Origin: Pseudomonas sp. R4-35-07
GTDB taxonomy: Bacteria > Pseudomonadota > Gammaproteobacteria > Pseudomonadales > Pseudomonadaceae
Assembly (NCBI RefSeq): GCF_003852235.1
Contig: NZ_CP027732.1
Location: 3,906,001 to 3,970,000 of the forward strand
Length of the DNA stretch: 64,000 bases
Direction of reading: 5' to 3'
In this document: one piece after another, positions 10,512 to 20,043 of the stretch
Numbering within the stretch: position 1 is the stretch's first letter
How the letters are laid out: each line of letters opens with the position of its first letter
Notes under the pieces: generated by a model
Database searches by the model: none
The model's input: the letters and a program-made list of their open reading frames with translations, nothing else
Told to the model about the DNA's origin: nothing
Made by a program: the position numbers and the translations under genes

Positions 10512-10616
10512 GACCTTAAGACCTTATTGCTGAATAAGTAGTCCTGAAAGCCTAGGGATGCGGGGGTGGAGCAAGGTGGTGCTGGAGGATGTTTTGTGTA
10601 TCCGGGTACTGGCATC

Positions 10617-10644
10617 GCCTCGACCCGCTCGCGCGGGTCGAGGC
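10617..10644. repeat. perfect 12-bp hairpin downstream of bolA
   Basis: Arms GCCTCGACCCGC and GCGGGTCGAGGC around the tetraloop TCGC. It sits just after the bolA stop and between the divergent tccC promoter side and bolA. There is no T-run, so it may be a REP-like palindrome or a weak terminator. Confidence 0.45.
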
Positions 10645-10649
10645 TGCGC

Positions 10650-10937
10650 TCAATGCCCGCCGGCGCAGGTCGGCGAAGCCGGCGCTGCGTCGATGTTCGC
10701 CCATTCTTCAGGCGTGTAGGTATGCAGCGCCAGCGCATGAAACTCGTTCATCAGGTCACCCAGGCTGGCGTAGACCTTCTGGTGGCGCTTGACGCGGTTG
10801 AGCCCCTCGAATTGCTGGCTGACCAGCACGGCCTTGAAGTGGGTCTGCAACCCACGGCTGTGCATGTGGCTCTCATCCAGCACACTCAAGTGTTGCGGGT
10901 TCAGGGCGGCGAGTGCCGTTTCGATACGCTGTTGCAT
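10650..10937 (-). CDS. BolA/IbaG family protein
   Basis: Small BolA-fold protein (95 residues) with the conserved SHMHSRGLQTHFKAVLVS strand-helix region and the RHQKVYASLGDLM helix. BolA proteins bind monothiol glutaredoxins and [2Fe-2S] clusters and influence morphology and stress responses. Two in-frame ATGs are six bases apart; the second (10937) has AGGA at good spacing, while for the first it would be too close. It lies 12 bp after a DUF2059 gene on the same strand, so the two are probably co-transcribed, a pairing I recall next to fumC in Pseudomonas. The C-terminal tail after LHTYTPEEW is short and low in conservation. Confidence 0.85.
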   Translation of the reverse strand: MQQRIETALAALNPQHLSVLDESHMHSRGLQTHFKAVLVSQQFEGLNRVKRHQKVYASLGDLMNEFHALALHTYTPEEWANIDAAPASPTCAGGH

Positions 10938-10949
10938 GGTCATTCCTGC

Positions 10950-11468
10950 TTACTTCTTCTTGGCCGGTGCGGCGGCTTTGGGCGTCAGCTCGTTGGTCAT
11001 GTCTTCCAACAGCTTGTTCACCACCGGCACGGCGCTTTCCAGCTTGGCCTGGGTCATCTGGGCCGATTGCTGGGTCAGTTGCGGCATTTTTTCCAGGACT
11101 TTCTTGCCCAGTGGCGACTGGTAGAAGGCAACCAGGTCCTTGAGCTCCGATTCGCTGAAGTTGGTGGTGTAGAGCTTGACCATGTCCGGCTTCAGCTTCG
11201 GCCAGCCGATAGCCTGGTCCAGGGCGGCATTGGCCTTGGCCTGGTAGCTGTCGAGGACCGACTGCTTGGCGGCAGGCGCCTTGGTCTGTTCGAAACGCTG
11301 GGCGAACATTTGTTGCACTTGCATGTATACCGGGGTACCCAGCTTGTCAGCGTGGGCCAGGGTAAGGAAGGCTTCGGCACTGGCGTTGTGGCTGGCGGTA
11401 TCGGCAAAAACCTGGCCGCTGGCGCAAACCAGAGCAACCGCGGTACAGATGGCACGAAGACGAGTCAT
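10950..11468 (-). CDS. DUF2059 domain-containing exported protein
   Basis: 172-residue protein with a clear Sec signal peptide (hydrophobic AICTAVALVCASG, cleavage near VFA-DT). The DUF2059 region lies at about residues 90-150 (FSESELKDLVAFYQSPLGKK), followed by a helical tail ending in a basic AAPAKKK. The function of the family is unknown; location is most likely periplasmic. AAAGGAAA lies eight bases before the ATG. It is divergent from fumC and upstream of bolA. Confidence 0.85.
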   Translation of the reverse strand: MTRLRAICTAVALVCASGQVFADTASHNASAEAFLTLAHADKLGTPVYMQVQQMFAQRFEQTKAPAAKQSVLDSYQAKANAALDQAIGWPKLKPDMVKLYTTNFSESELKDLVAFYQSPLGKKVLEKMPQLTQQSAQMTQAKLESAVPVVNKLLEDMTNELTPKAAAPAKKK

Positions 11469-11660
11469 CGAGTTTCCTTTCTAGCAGGCGAGGTAAAACC
11501 CCAAGGGCGACCATTCTGCGCCTAAAAAACCTCGCGGCTCAACCCCAGGCCTTGTCGGGCCTGGTTTTGCGGGGGGCAAATCCGATGAAGCGTGTTTTTT
11601 GGAACCCCCTGGGCCGATCACAGCCTAAACTGCGCAAACGAACCTGAAGGAGTGTGCCCG

Positions 11661-13049
<1,389 letters not shown>

Positions 13050-13063
13050 GCGCCAAAGGCAAA

Positions 13064-13165
13064 TGTGGGAGGGGCTTGCTCCCATGGCGGCTCGACAGCC
13101 GAAGCCTCTCTAACTGACGCCCCGCAACCAAAATGTGGGAGGGGGCTTGCCCCCGATGGCGGTGG
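13064..13165. repeat. REP pair (TGTGGGAGGGG-CTTGC family)
   Basis: Two direct copies of the P. fluorescens-type REP: TGTGGGAGGGGCTTGCTCCC at 13064 and TGTGGGAGGGGGCTTGCCCC at 13134. Each is followed by ATGGCGG. They sit directly downstream of fumC. Confidence 0.85.
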
Positions 13166-13199
13166 TTCAGTTGCCAATGCGCACACTAACCCACCGCTA

Positions 13200-13518
13200 T
13201 CGGAGCATAGGTATCTACACAACTTGGTAGCAGCAGCCTACGCTAACCACGATGCGAAGCGAGCCGCTCTTGATCTTGCTCTTGATCTTAGGCGCCCCGT
13301 TAAACCACGCTGGCCGGAATTCGACAGTGATTTGGGGGGTAAACCGGCAGGGATGCCGGTTTAGCCGCCCCGCGCCATGGATGGCGCGTGGCGGCGGCCC
13401 CCCAAATCACTGTCGGATTACGGGCACACCGAGCCTAGGCGAGGTGCCGAGTGGTGGGGCGAGGACCTTTTGGTTACTTTTGGCTGGGCCGGCATTCCGG
13501 TCCTTCCAAAAGTGACCC
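13200..13518. repeat. composite intergenic repeat, left part (interrupted by IS)
   Basis: No gene is seen here. The stretch starts with ATAGGTATCTACACAAC (also found inverted at 26162-26178), includes the three-way-junction palindrome at 13322-13415, and runs to the IS target site. The sequence after the IS (14961 on) continues naturally from 13529 when one target copy is removed. From memory, very similar stretches recur in Pseudomonas genomes; that would need a search. Confidence 0.6.
13322..13415. repeat. 94-nt three-way-junction palindrome
   Basis: An outer perfect 18-bp stem (13322-13339 with 13398-13415, arm CGACAGTGATTTGGGGGG) encloses two inner hairpins. The first has TAAACCGGC/GCCGGTTTA arms at 13340-13363 around a 6-nt loop. 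The second, at 13364-13395, has GCCGCC/GGCGGC and GCGCC/GGCGC arms around ATGGAT. The three stems abut, so DNA or RNA could fold as a cloverleaf-like three-way junction. Confidence 0.75.
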
Positions 13519-13529
13519 GCTGTAAGAGC
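13519..13529. repeat. IS target-site duplication, left copy
   Basis: GCTGTAAGAGC, repeated exactly at 14950-14960 on the other side of the IS4-family element. Confidence 0.8.
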
Positions 13530-14949
13530 CAGCCCTTTCAAGGTCTTTGATAAAATCCCGCAAAACTCCGATCAGGGTGACGAAAGCGATGTGGGCAGAG
13601 GTTCTAGCGCGGTTTGAGAAAAAAGCACCGGCCAGTGTCATGACCAGAGTGATATTGGAGCAGGCTGTTCCTGCTGAATGGGTCGACCAGATATTCGAAG
13701 AGCACCGTCAGCGGCAGTACCCACGAGAGCTTTTGTTTTCAACCATCGTTGAACTGATGTCCCTTGTTTCATTGGGTTTGCGACCTTCGCTGCATGCCGC
13801 CGCGCGACAGATGGAAGATCTTCCTGTCAGCTTGGCGGCGCTGTATGACAAGGTCAGTCGTACAGAGCCTGCGCTACTGCGCGCCTTGGTCACCGGTAGC
13901 GCAGAGCGTTTGGCACCGACGATAAAAGAACTGGGGCACACAGCCATTTTGCCTGGTTGGCAACTACGGGTCGTTGACGGTAACCACCTGCCTTCCAGCG
14001 AAAAGCGTCTGGGCGCTTTGCGCCGTGAACGAGGCGCCGCCCGGCCTGGTTTTTCCGTTGTGGTTTACGACCCCGATCTGGACCAGGTCGTTGATCTTCA
14101 GCCTTGTGAAGATGCCTATGCCAGCGAACGCGTCAGCGTGCTGCCGTTGCTGGAAAAGGCCAACGCGGGGCAACTGTGGATGGCTGATCGACTCTACTGC
14201 ACGCTCCCAGTCATGGAGGCCTGCGAAGATACCGGGGCCTCGTTCATCATTCGCGAACAGAGCAAACATCCACGCCTGCTTAAGGAAAGCGACTGGCAGC
14301 TGCCTGTTGCGGTCGCGGCAGGCAGCGTGCGTGAGCAAATCATCGAAGTAAAAGGTGGACGCCAGTGGCGGCGAGTCGAACTGAGCCTGCAAAACCCCAC
14401 CGAATCCGGCGACACCACGCTGCTGTTCTGGAGCAACTTGCCCGACTCTATCAGTGCTGAGCAAATCGCCGATTTGTACCGCCGTCGTTGGAGCATCGAA
14501 GGGATGTCCCAGCGCCTGGAAGCGGTGTTGGACAGTGAAATCGAAACCTTGGGCAACCCTAAGGCAGCCCTGTTGGGATTTGCATCGGCCGTGTTGGCTT
14601 ACAACGTTCTGGCCGTGCTCAAACGCAGCGTCGAACAAGCTCATCGCCAAACTCTGCACGACGATTGGGAAGCATCGATTTTTCACCTGACGGTGCAGGT
14701 ACGCAGCGGTTACGAGGGAATGCAAATAGCCTTGCCAGAATATTTATCCATCCCTATCCCCGCAGCGGGGCTGGCTCAATATCTGCTTGCACTTGCTCGA
14801 AATATCCAGCCCAAAGCGGTCGTCAAGAGCAAGCGGGGGCCGAAGGTGCCTAAACCCAAGGAATGGCTGGAAGGCAAAGCCGCGAATGCCCATGTGTCGA
14901 CGGATCGGGTGCTCAAGGCCGCTAAAATCAAAAGACCTTGAAAGGGCTG
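13530..14949 (+). mobile_element. IS4-family insertion sequence (about 1420 bp)
   Basis: Terminal inverted repeats CAGCCCTTTCAAGGTCTTT (19 bp perfect, 13530-13548 and 14931-14949 inverted) flank a single intact transposase. The 11-bp direct repeats GCTGTAAGAGC lie exactly outside, in the size range known for IS4-type elements. Intact gene, perfect repeats and perfect duplication suggest a recent, possibly still active insertion. Confidence 0.88.
13589..14941 (+). CDS. IS4-family DDE transposase
   Basis: Catalyses cut-and-paste transposition of the surrounding IS. The DDE residues can be read: Asp in VVDGNHL (near residue 128), Asp in MADRLYC (near 197), and Glu in the IS4-type Y-(2)-R-(3)-E motif YRRRWSIEGM (near 300). 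The C-terminus is basic (KSKRGPKVPKPKEWLEGK) and the stop lies inside the right inverted repeat. The start is uncertain: the ATG at 13589 gives 450 residues, while an in-frame TTG at 13547, inside the left repeat and preceded by AAGG, would add 14. No frameshift is seen. Confidence 0.9.
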   Translation: MWAEVLARFEKKAPASVMTRVILEQAVPAEWVDQIFEEHRQRQYPRELLFSTIVELMSLVSLGLRPSLHAAARQMEDLPVSLAALYDKVSRTEPALLRALVTGSAERLAPTIKELGHTAILPGWQLRVVDGNHLPSSEKRLGALRRERGAARPGFSVVVYDPDLDQVVDLQPCEDAYASERVSVLPLLEKANAGQLWMADRLYCTLPVMEACEDTGASFIIREQSKHPRLLKESDWQLPVAVAAGSVREQIIEVKGGRQWRRVELSLQNPTESGDTTLLFWSNLPDSISAEQIADLYRRRWSIEGMSQRLEAVLDSEIETLGNPKAALLGFASAVLAYNVLAVLKRSVEQAHRQTLHDDWEASIFHLTVQVRSGYEGMQIALPEYLSIPIPAAGLAQYLLALARNIQPKAVVKSKRGPKVPKPKEWLEGKAANAHVSTDRVLKAAKIKRP

Positions 14950-14960
14950 GCTGTAAGAGC
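14950..14960. repeat. IS target-site duplication, right copy
   Basis: GCTGTAAGAGC, identical to 13519-13529. Confidence 0.8.
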
Positions 14961-15066
14961 GGAACCGCCAGCCGCCGTTACCGCAGCAACGGATATGTAC
15001 TCGCTCTGATCCAACATCACGGTCGGCTGTCAGGCCGCCATCGGGGGCAAGCCCCCTCCCACATTT
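14961..15066. repeat. composite intergenic repeat, right part with REP
   Basis: Continuation of the interrupted element: GGAACCGCC..., then GTCGGCTGTCAGGCCGCC followed by an inverted REP (TCGGGGGCAAGCCCCCTCCC) at 15037-15066. The same junction, with a few changes, recurs at 26036-26094. Confidence 0.6.
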
Positions 15067-15089
15067 GGATCGGCGTACCGCTCAAATAC

Positions 15090-16046
15090 TCATGAAGCCA
15101 TGCGCAATCGCCGGGCCCTGAGCCCGGCCATCAATGACGGCGCCAACGCCACCATCGCCGAGCCGATCACCACCACCAGCGCGCCAAAATATCCCAAGGC
15201 ATTGATCGCTTCGGCCTGCACGAAATCCGGCCACAGCCACGCCGCCAACGCCACTGCCACAAAGGTCACCAGCGGCGTCAGCGCCAGGGTCGCGCTGACC
15301 CGCGAGGCCTCCCAGTGGGCCAGCGCCTCGGCAAACGCGCCGTACGCCACCAGGGTGTTCATGCAACACGCCAGCAGCAGCCAGCCCTGCAGCGGGCTCA
15401 GTTGCAGCGCCTCCAGCGGGTGCGCCCAGGGTGTGAGCAACACGGCGCACGACAGGTAGATCACCATCATCACCTGCAGCGAATTCCACACGGTCAACAA
15501 CTGCTTCTGGCCCAGGGCGTAAAACACCCAGATGCTGGTCGCCAGCAGGACCGTCAGTACCCCGGCGGTGTAGCTGCCCATCGAGGTGAGCAATTCCAGC
15601 AGGCGCTGGTTGAAGAACAGCCCGAAGCCAACGATCAATATCACCAGCCCCGCGCCCTGCCCCAGGCTGAAACGCTCCTTGAACACAAATACACTGGCAA
15701 CCATCAGAAAAATCGGCCCCATCTGCACCACCAGTTGCGCGGTACCGGGGCTGAGCATTTTCAGGCCGACCAGATACAACACGTAGTTGCCGACCAGCCC
15801 ACACACCGCCATCGCCACCAGCCAGCCGCCCTTGGGGCCGAGCACCTTGCGACTGGGCAAACGCCTGGTCGCCGCAAGATAAATAAACAAGCAACTGCCG
15901 GCCACCACCAGGCGAAACCAGGTGACGGTGATCGGGTCCATCACCTGCAATACCTGTTTGAGCTTGATCGGCAGAATGCCCCAGAGCAGCGCGGTCAACA
16001 GGGTCAGGAAAAAACCGTAGACCCAGCGGCCGGAAGAAATGTGCAT
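15090..16046 (-). CDS. EamA/DMT family transporter
   Basis: Inner-membrane drug/metabolite exporter of the ten-helix EamA type, 318 residues from the chosen start. Two repeated five-helix halves are visible, beginning with GFFLTLLTALLWGILPIK and YTAGVLTVLLATSIWVFYAL. The internal helix end FKERFSLGQ in the first half is typical for EamA. The substrate is unknown. A start at MHISSGRW is preferred to an upstream in-frame start, since it brings the first helix near the N-terminus. It is a single gene, convergent with the IS and followed by the fimbrial operon on the same strand. Confidence 0.82.
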   Translation of the reverse strand: MHISSGRWVYGFFLTLLTALLWGILPIKLKQVLQVMDPITVTWFRLVVAGSCLFIYLAATRRLPSRKVLGPKGGWLVAMAVCGLVGNYVLYLVGLKMLSPGTAQLVVQMGPIFLMVASVFVFKERFSLGQGAGLVILIVGFGLFFNQRLLELLTSMGSYTAGVLTVLLATSIWVFYALGQKQLLTVWNSLQVMMVIYLSCAVLLTPWAHPLEALQLSPLQGWLLLACCMNTLVAYGAFAEALAHWEASRVSATLALTPLVTFVAVALAAWLWPDFVQAEAINALGYFGALVVVIGSAMVALAPSLMAGLRARRLRMAS

Positions 16047-16121
16047 GAGTGCCCCGAATGCCAGAGGAAGTGGAACCGGCATTCTAGGGGCAGGCGGTGA
16101 GCTTTGGGTATCACGCTGTGT

Positions 16122-17081
16122 TCATGGCACGCCCATCACCAGTACCCCGCTGCCGCTGATGGGGCCGGCGGCCGGCAATGAACCCGCTCGACGTACCAGG
16201 GAAAACGTCACGTCGTCGGCGCCCGTGCTGTTGGTGATTTGGGTCAGGAACGAACCGTTCACGGGCACCGCCGCCCCTCCACGAACGAGGGCCGTGCCCA
16301 CGTCGGCGTTGGTCATCATCAGCAAGCGCGAATCGAACCCGGTGCCGGTGCCTTTGTAAGTGATGGTGATGGGTGAATTGATCCCGCCATCCGGGCATGA
16401 ATAGGTGAGCCTGCGGTTGCTGACGATGGACGATGTCAGCGGGTCGGTGCCGATGGCGCGCTGGTGCACGTTGCCGAAGTTGATTTCGATGGGATTGTTG
16501 TTATTGATCGTGCAGGTAGACGGGGAAACGGTGAAGTTGTTGTTGGCGGTGTAGGTGACAGTGAGTTGCGGCCGGCTGCCGTCGAAGTTATTCGAACTGG
16601 TGAGACGTAACACACCAAGATTATCCCCCCTTTGAACATTGATGGGCTTCGTCGGAGAGTTACGCATCAAAATATAGGGAATGACATCAATAGGGTAACT
16701 TGCCAGGTTGTCAGGCAATGTGGCGATAAGTATTGCATTCGGGACTGGCGTATTTAGGTGTGCCCCGTTTATTCGTAAACCCGTGCCTTCATCGCTGAAT
16801 TTGGGGCCAGGCGTCCAGGCGGTTCCTGCAGCGTTGCCCGTTCTCCAATAATCAATCCACCAGGACGGGCTCTGGGAGCCAGGTGAAAATCTACATTCAA
16901 GCCGCGCACCCTCCATCAGGATTCTCGTCCGATCTTCCGTCAAACGAACGGTAACGGGCACACTCAAATTTGGATTTCCGGTTTGCCAGCCACCTCCATT
17001 AACCCGACAGTCAACAGCCTGCGCGGTCGTCGTAACGCCAGTCAACACAAGAAGCGCCATCGCGCCAAACAGTCGTTTCAT
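16122..17081 (-). CDS. fimbrial tip adhesin, two-domain
   Basis: Last gene of the chaperone-usher operon and its longest pilin-like product (319 residues). A signal peptide (LFGAMALLVLTGVTTTAQA) is followed by an N-terminal domain of about 150 residues (two Cys near its start and in LECRFS) and a C-terminal pilin domain (SPSTCTINNNNPIEINFG to the end) with the usual Cys pair and the alternating hydrophobic end strand for chaperone and usher handling. The two-domain layout is that of FimH/MrkD-type tip adhesins; the receptor is unknown. GAGAGA precedes the ATG. Confidence 0.8.
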   Translation of the reverse strand: MKRLFGAMALLVLTGVTTTAQAVDCRVNGGGWQTGNPNLSVPVTVRLTEDRTRILMEGARLECRFSPGSQSPSWWIDYWRTGNAAGTAWTPGPKFSDEGTGLRINGAHLNTPVPNAILIATLPDNLASYPIDVIPYILMRNSPTKPINVQRGDNLGVLRLTSSNNFDGSRPQLTVTYTANNNFTVSPSTCTINNNNPIEINFGNVHQRAIGTDPLTSSIVSNRRLTYSCPDGGINSPITITYKGTGTGFDSRLLMMTNADVGTALVRGGAAVPVNGSFLTQITNSTGADDVTFSLVRRAGSLPAAGPISGSGVLVMGVP

Positions 17082-17118
17082 TTTGATCTCTCGCTGCTCT
17101 GCTCTACCCGGCCACAGC

Positions 17119-17655
17119 CTATGGATAGTCCAGCGTAAAAGTTGAGGTCACCGTGTACGCACCGTGCCCGATGGTTTGATTCTGGAGGGCTCTCGGCTCG
17201 CCTTGCACATAGGCCTTGAGCTCGATGGCATTGCTGCCGTCGCTCAACACCTGCTTGTCGCTGACGGCATTCAAGGGCAAGGGTTTATCACTCAACGTCT
17301 CGATGCCGACGCCAATGCCCGAGGCGCCGCTGCCACCGTCCAACGCGAGCAAGCCGGGAAGCTCGCGGTTTTCTACACCGCCGAAGGTGATGGTCACCGA
17401 GTCGCCGATCGTGGTGTCGCAGTCTTCCAGGTGCAGCTTGAAACGCTTACCCACCGAGCGCGTGTTGATATAGAGGTGTTTGCTGGTCAGGTCCCAGAGT
17501 TCCAGCGTAATTGCCTCGTCGCCGGGGCGCAGGGTGCACGCCTCTTCGACCAGGTTGCCTTTGAAACGCAGATTGTCCGCCGCGTGCCCCATGGGGATCA
17601 TGCCGCAGATGAGCAGGAGTGCCAGGCCGTGCTTGTGAACCCTTTGATATCGCAT
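17119..17655 (-). CDS. type 1 fimbrial subunit
   Basis: 178-residue pilin with signal peptide (LALLLICGMIPMGHAA), the Cys pair in EEACTLRPGD and LEDCDTTIGD, and the C-terminal donor-type strand ending TSTFTLDYP. It would be translocated by the Sec system, folded by the operon's PapD-like chaperone and assembled by the usher into the fimbrial tip or shaft. TAGGAG lies at good spacing before the ATG. It resembles the major-type pilins more than its three neighbours (17667, 18190, 18683) do. Confidence 0.82.
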   Translation of the reverse strand: MRYQRVHKHGLALLLICGMIPMGHAADNLRFKGNLVEEACTLRPGDEAITLELWDLTSKHLYINTRSVGKRFKLHLEDCDTTIGDSVTITFGGVENRELPGLLALDGGSGASGIGVGIETLSDKPLPLNAVSDKQVLSDGSNAIELKAYVQGEPRALQNQTIGHGAYTVTSTFTLDYP

Positions 17656-17666
17656 CGATTCAGCTC

Positions 17667-18146
17667 CTACTGGTATTCGGCCAACAACGTGGCCACCGCC
17701 GTGAAACTGGCGGGAGGCAGTGTTGCGCCGGGCTGTTGCACCGGCACCACCTCCAATGTCGGCGGTGACGACAGGGTGATATCCAGCGGCGTATTGAGTG
17801 AAAATGGCAGGTCATTCTGAAAAACCCGAATGCCCAGCGCAGGCACACTGGTCTGCACCGCTGCACCATCAAACGCCGTGGGGGTGCCGTTGACGCTCAG
17901 TTTCAGCGCCCACGGCAGCGTGTCGGTGCCGCAGTTGATCGCGTAGCCGACGCCCCTGCGATATCTCACGCCGTCGACGCGCTTCACCCCGACATCGCCA
18001 AAGTCGACTTCAATGGTGTTGCCCGCGTCGATGGTGCAGGGCGGGGGCTCATTCAACGTGCCGCTGAACGTCACGTTGGCCGACGCGCCACTGCACAGGC
18101 CGATGGCCCACAGGGCGAGCAACGCTCGCGGCTGCCAAGCTGTCAT
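17667..18146 (-). CDS. minor fimbrial subunit
   Basis: 159-residue pilin-fold protein with a signal peptide (ALLALWAIGLCSGASA). It has the shared family pattern NEPPPCTIDAGNTIEVDFG, then VDGVRYRRGVGYAINC, and ends FTAVATLLAEYQ. It is clearly related to the next upstream product at 18190-18672 (same PPPC, VDG-YRRG and ATL--YQ blocks), so the pair probably arose by duplication. AGAGGAA lies before the ATG. Likely a tip or adaptor subunit. Confidence 0.8.
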   Translation of the reverse strand: MTAWQPRALLALWAIGLCSGASANVTFSGTLNEPPPCTIDAGNTIEVDFGDVGVKRVDGVRYRRGVGYAINCGTDTLPWALKLSVNGTPTAFDGAAVQTSVPALGIRVFQNDLPFSLNTPLDITLSSPPTLEVVPVQQPGATLPPASFTAVATLLAEYQ

Positions 18147-18189
18147 GGGTCGTTCCTCTTGTTATCCATAGCCGTTTTATCGGTAGCCA

Positions 18190-18672
18190 TCATTGGTAAT
18201 CGACCACCAGGGTCGCGGTCGCGTCGAAGGCCCCGCCGGTCAGCGTGCTGCCCGCACGCTTGACCGGCACCGCCTGCACCACAGGGAAATTGGGGTAGGT
18301 AAAATTCACCGCCGTGTTCAACGGCCAGTCAGCGCCATTCACAAACAGCCTGACCCCAAGATCGGCCTTGCGGGTCGAGAGCACGCGATTGTCAAACGAC
18401 GCCACCGTGCCCTTGAGTTCCAGGGTCAGCGCATTGCTGAACGGCGAATCACAGGTGACGGTATACGGCACACCGCGACGGTAGTTGACCCCGTCGACCC
18501 GTGACGTCTGCAGGTCATTGCCAAACGGCACATCGAGGGTGCTGCCACCGTTGATGACGCACGGCGGAGGCGCAATGATCACCGCGCGAATGGTCAAGCT
18601 GGTCTCGGCCTGTACGCCCTGGCTGACCGCCAGCAACACGCCGCCGGCGATCAAACCGATTGATTTAGCCAT
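18190..18672 (-). CDS. minor fimbrial subunit
   Basis: 160-residue pilin-fold protein: signal peptide (SIGLIAGGVLLAVSQGVQA), PPPCVINGGSTLDVPFG, RVDGVNYRRGVPYTVTC and the C-terminal strand FDATATLVVDYQ. The start MAKSIGL (18672) has AAGGGGG five bases upstream; an earlier in-frame ATG at 18690 lies inside the preceding gene and lacks a ribosome site. It is a paralogue of the product at 17667-18146. Confidence 0.8.
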   Translation of the reverse strand: MAKSIGLIAGGVLLAVSQGVQAETSLTIRAVIIAPPPCVINGGSTLDVPFGNDLQTSRVDGVNYRRGVPYTVTCDSPFSNALTLELKGTVASFDNRVLSTRKADLGVRLFVNGADWPLNTAVNFTYPNFPVVQAVPVKRAGSTLTGGAFDATATLVVDYQ

Positions 18673-18682
18673 CGCTGCCCCC

Positions 18683-19264
18683 TTATTCATAATTGAGCCT
18701 GACTTCCACGACGGCCCTGAATGCCCCGCTGGTCAACGGCGCAGCGGTGCGCGTGGGCCGCACATTCCAGGTCTGGGTATTGCGGCCCACGGGCAAAAAC
18801 AGCGGCTGGCCGCGTGTGCCCAGTTGCACGTCCCGGCCGAGGGCATCGGTCAACTGCAGGCCCATGCCGGTGACGCCCTGCACTTTGACCAGCCGTGGAT
18901 CGTCGGCATCGGCCGGCGCCTCGAACAGCACCGACAGCACCGGTTGGTAGGCGCTCCAGGTCAGGTTCCCCGTACGCTCATTGCGTATGCGGCCGGCGGT
19001 GCGCAGACAATCGGTGAACCGCAGCTGAAAGGCCTTGGCGGTCGCCTGGTCACCGGGCCGTTGCAACTGGCTGGTCGATACCGCGTCCAGATCGACGGTC
19101 TGGTGCAGGGAGCTCATTTCCAGGCTGCAAGGCGACTCATGCATGGAGCCGAGCACATTGAGCATGCCGCTCATGCCTTCGATATCCTCATCATCCGCAG
19201 CCTGTGCCCCCATCGCCATGACCCATAACAGGCCGCCCAGAACCTTCACTTTTTGCGACTTCAT
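18683..19264 (-). CDS. fimbrial subunit
   Basis: 193-residue pilin-like protein. A signal peptide (VLGGLLWVMAMGAQA) is followed by an acidic stretch DDEDIEG, the first Cys in MHESPCSLEMSS, the second in TDCLRTAGR, and the end strand FRAVVEVRLNYE. The ATG at 19264 has TGGAG eight bases upstream; an ATG at 19282 overlapping the chaperone stop is possible but less well placed. The domain pattern resembles the subunit at 22664-23224 (LxLVNC/LRFTDC, FPVGRN-like loops). It probably acts in the shaft or as an adaptor. Confidence 0.8.
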   Translation of the reverse strand: MKSQKVKVLGGLLWVMAMGAQAADDEDIEGMSGMLNVLGSMHESPCSLEMSSLHQTVDLDAVSTSQLQRPGDQATAKAFQLRFTDCLRTAGRIRNERTGNLTWSAYQPVLSVLFEAPADADDPRLVKVQGVTGMGLQLTDALGRDVQLGTRGQPLFLPVGRNTQTWNVRPTRTAAPLTSGAFRAVVEVRLNYE

Positions 19265-19281
19265 GACGTTCTCCAGCAGCA

Positions 19282-20043
19282 TTACTCATTCGCCGGCGCG
19301 GCCTGGGGGTTCACCTTGCAAGTGTCGCCCGTGCAACTGAAGGCCAGCACCGGGCGCCCGCCGTAATCGTTTACATAGGCCAAATAAGGGCTTGTCCCCA
19401 GCGCCTTGGCCGTGGCCCCCAGGGTCAGGACGCCCTTGGGTGGCACCATCAGTGGCGTAAAGCCGGGCACGGTTTTACCGTCCTTGCTGCTGCGCGCATC
19501 CACCAGGGTCACGTAGTACGGCGTCGGGTTATTCACCCGGTATTGATCGCCTTCGCGGGTCAGGGTCAGTTTCTCCTGCCAGGGGTTGGACAAGTCCTGC
19601 TGACTCGGCGCGATGGCTTGCGGTCGGTAGAACAACTTGATGCGGGTTTGCAGGGCAATCTGCAGGGTGTTGGACTTATCGCTGCGCGGCGGGATCTCCC
19701 GCAGGTTGAAGTAGTACACCGTCTCCCGATCCTGTGGCAGCGCCTTGGCCGCCGGCAATGCCTGGACTTTCACCTGGCTCTGTTTGCCCGGCTCCAAGCG
19801 TTGCACCGGTGGGAGCACGATCAACGGTGTGGTGATTTTCTGACCGGCTTCATCCTCGATCCAGCCCTGGGCCAGGTACGGCAGCTGGGTGTTGTTGTTG
19901 GTGATGTTCACGCTGGTGGCGTCTTTGCCACCGTCGAAAATCACTCGGGTACGGTCCAGGCCCACCGCCGCGTTGGCGCTCTGGCTCAAGCCCAGGGCCA
20001 ACAGCGCGAAGGCCGGGAATGTGGAACGTGTGGTCGGTCTCAT
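19282..20043 (-). CDS. PapD-like periplasmic fimbrial chaperone
   Basis: Binds fimbrial subunits by donor-strand complementation and delivers them to the usher in the periplasm. 253 residues: signal peptide ending QSANAA, then an Ig-like N-domain with GLDRTRVIFDGGKDATSVNI, the family signature YYFNLREIPPRS and the exposed hydrophobic strand TLQIALQTRIKLFYRP. The C-domain contains NPTPYYVTL. Two Cys close to the C-terminus (FSCTGDTC) could form a disulfide. ATGA overlap with the usher gene. Confidence 0.92.
   Translation of the reverse strand: MRPTTRSTFPAFALLALGLSQSANAAVGLDRTRVIFDGGKDATSVNITNNNTQLPYLAQGWIEDEAGQKITTPLIVLPPVQRLEPGKQSQVKVQALPAAKALPQDRETVYYFNLREIPPRSDKSNTLQIALQTRIKLFYRPQAIAPSQQDLSNPWQEKLTLTREGDQYRVNNPTPYYVTLVDARSSKDGKTVPGFTPLMVPPKGVLTLGATAKALGTSPYLAYVNDYGGRPVLAFSCTGDTCKVNPQAAPANE

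Noticed and set aside
10512..10616. Immunity gene next to the TccC gene
   Set aside because: Only about 140 bp without a convincing frame before bolA.
13064..13165. Possible CRISPR-like direct repeats
   Set aside because: Only two units, palindromic REP cores and no regular spacers; elsewhere the same units occur as inverted pairs.
13065..13515. Short frames across the composite repeat upstream of the IS
   Set aside because: They run through REPs and the three-way palindrome, have no ribosome sites and no family similarity.
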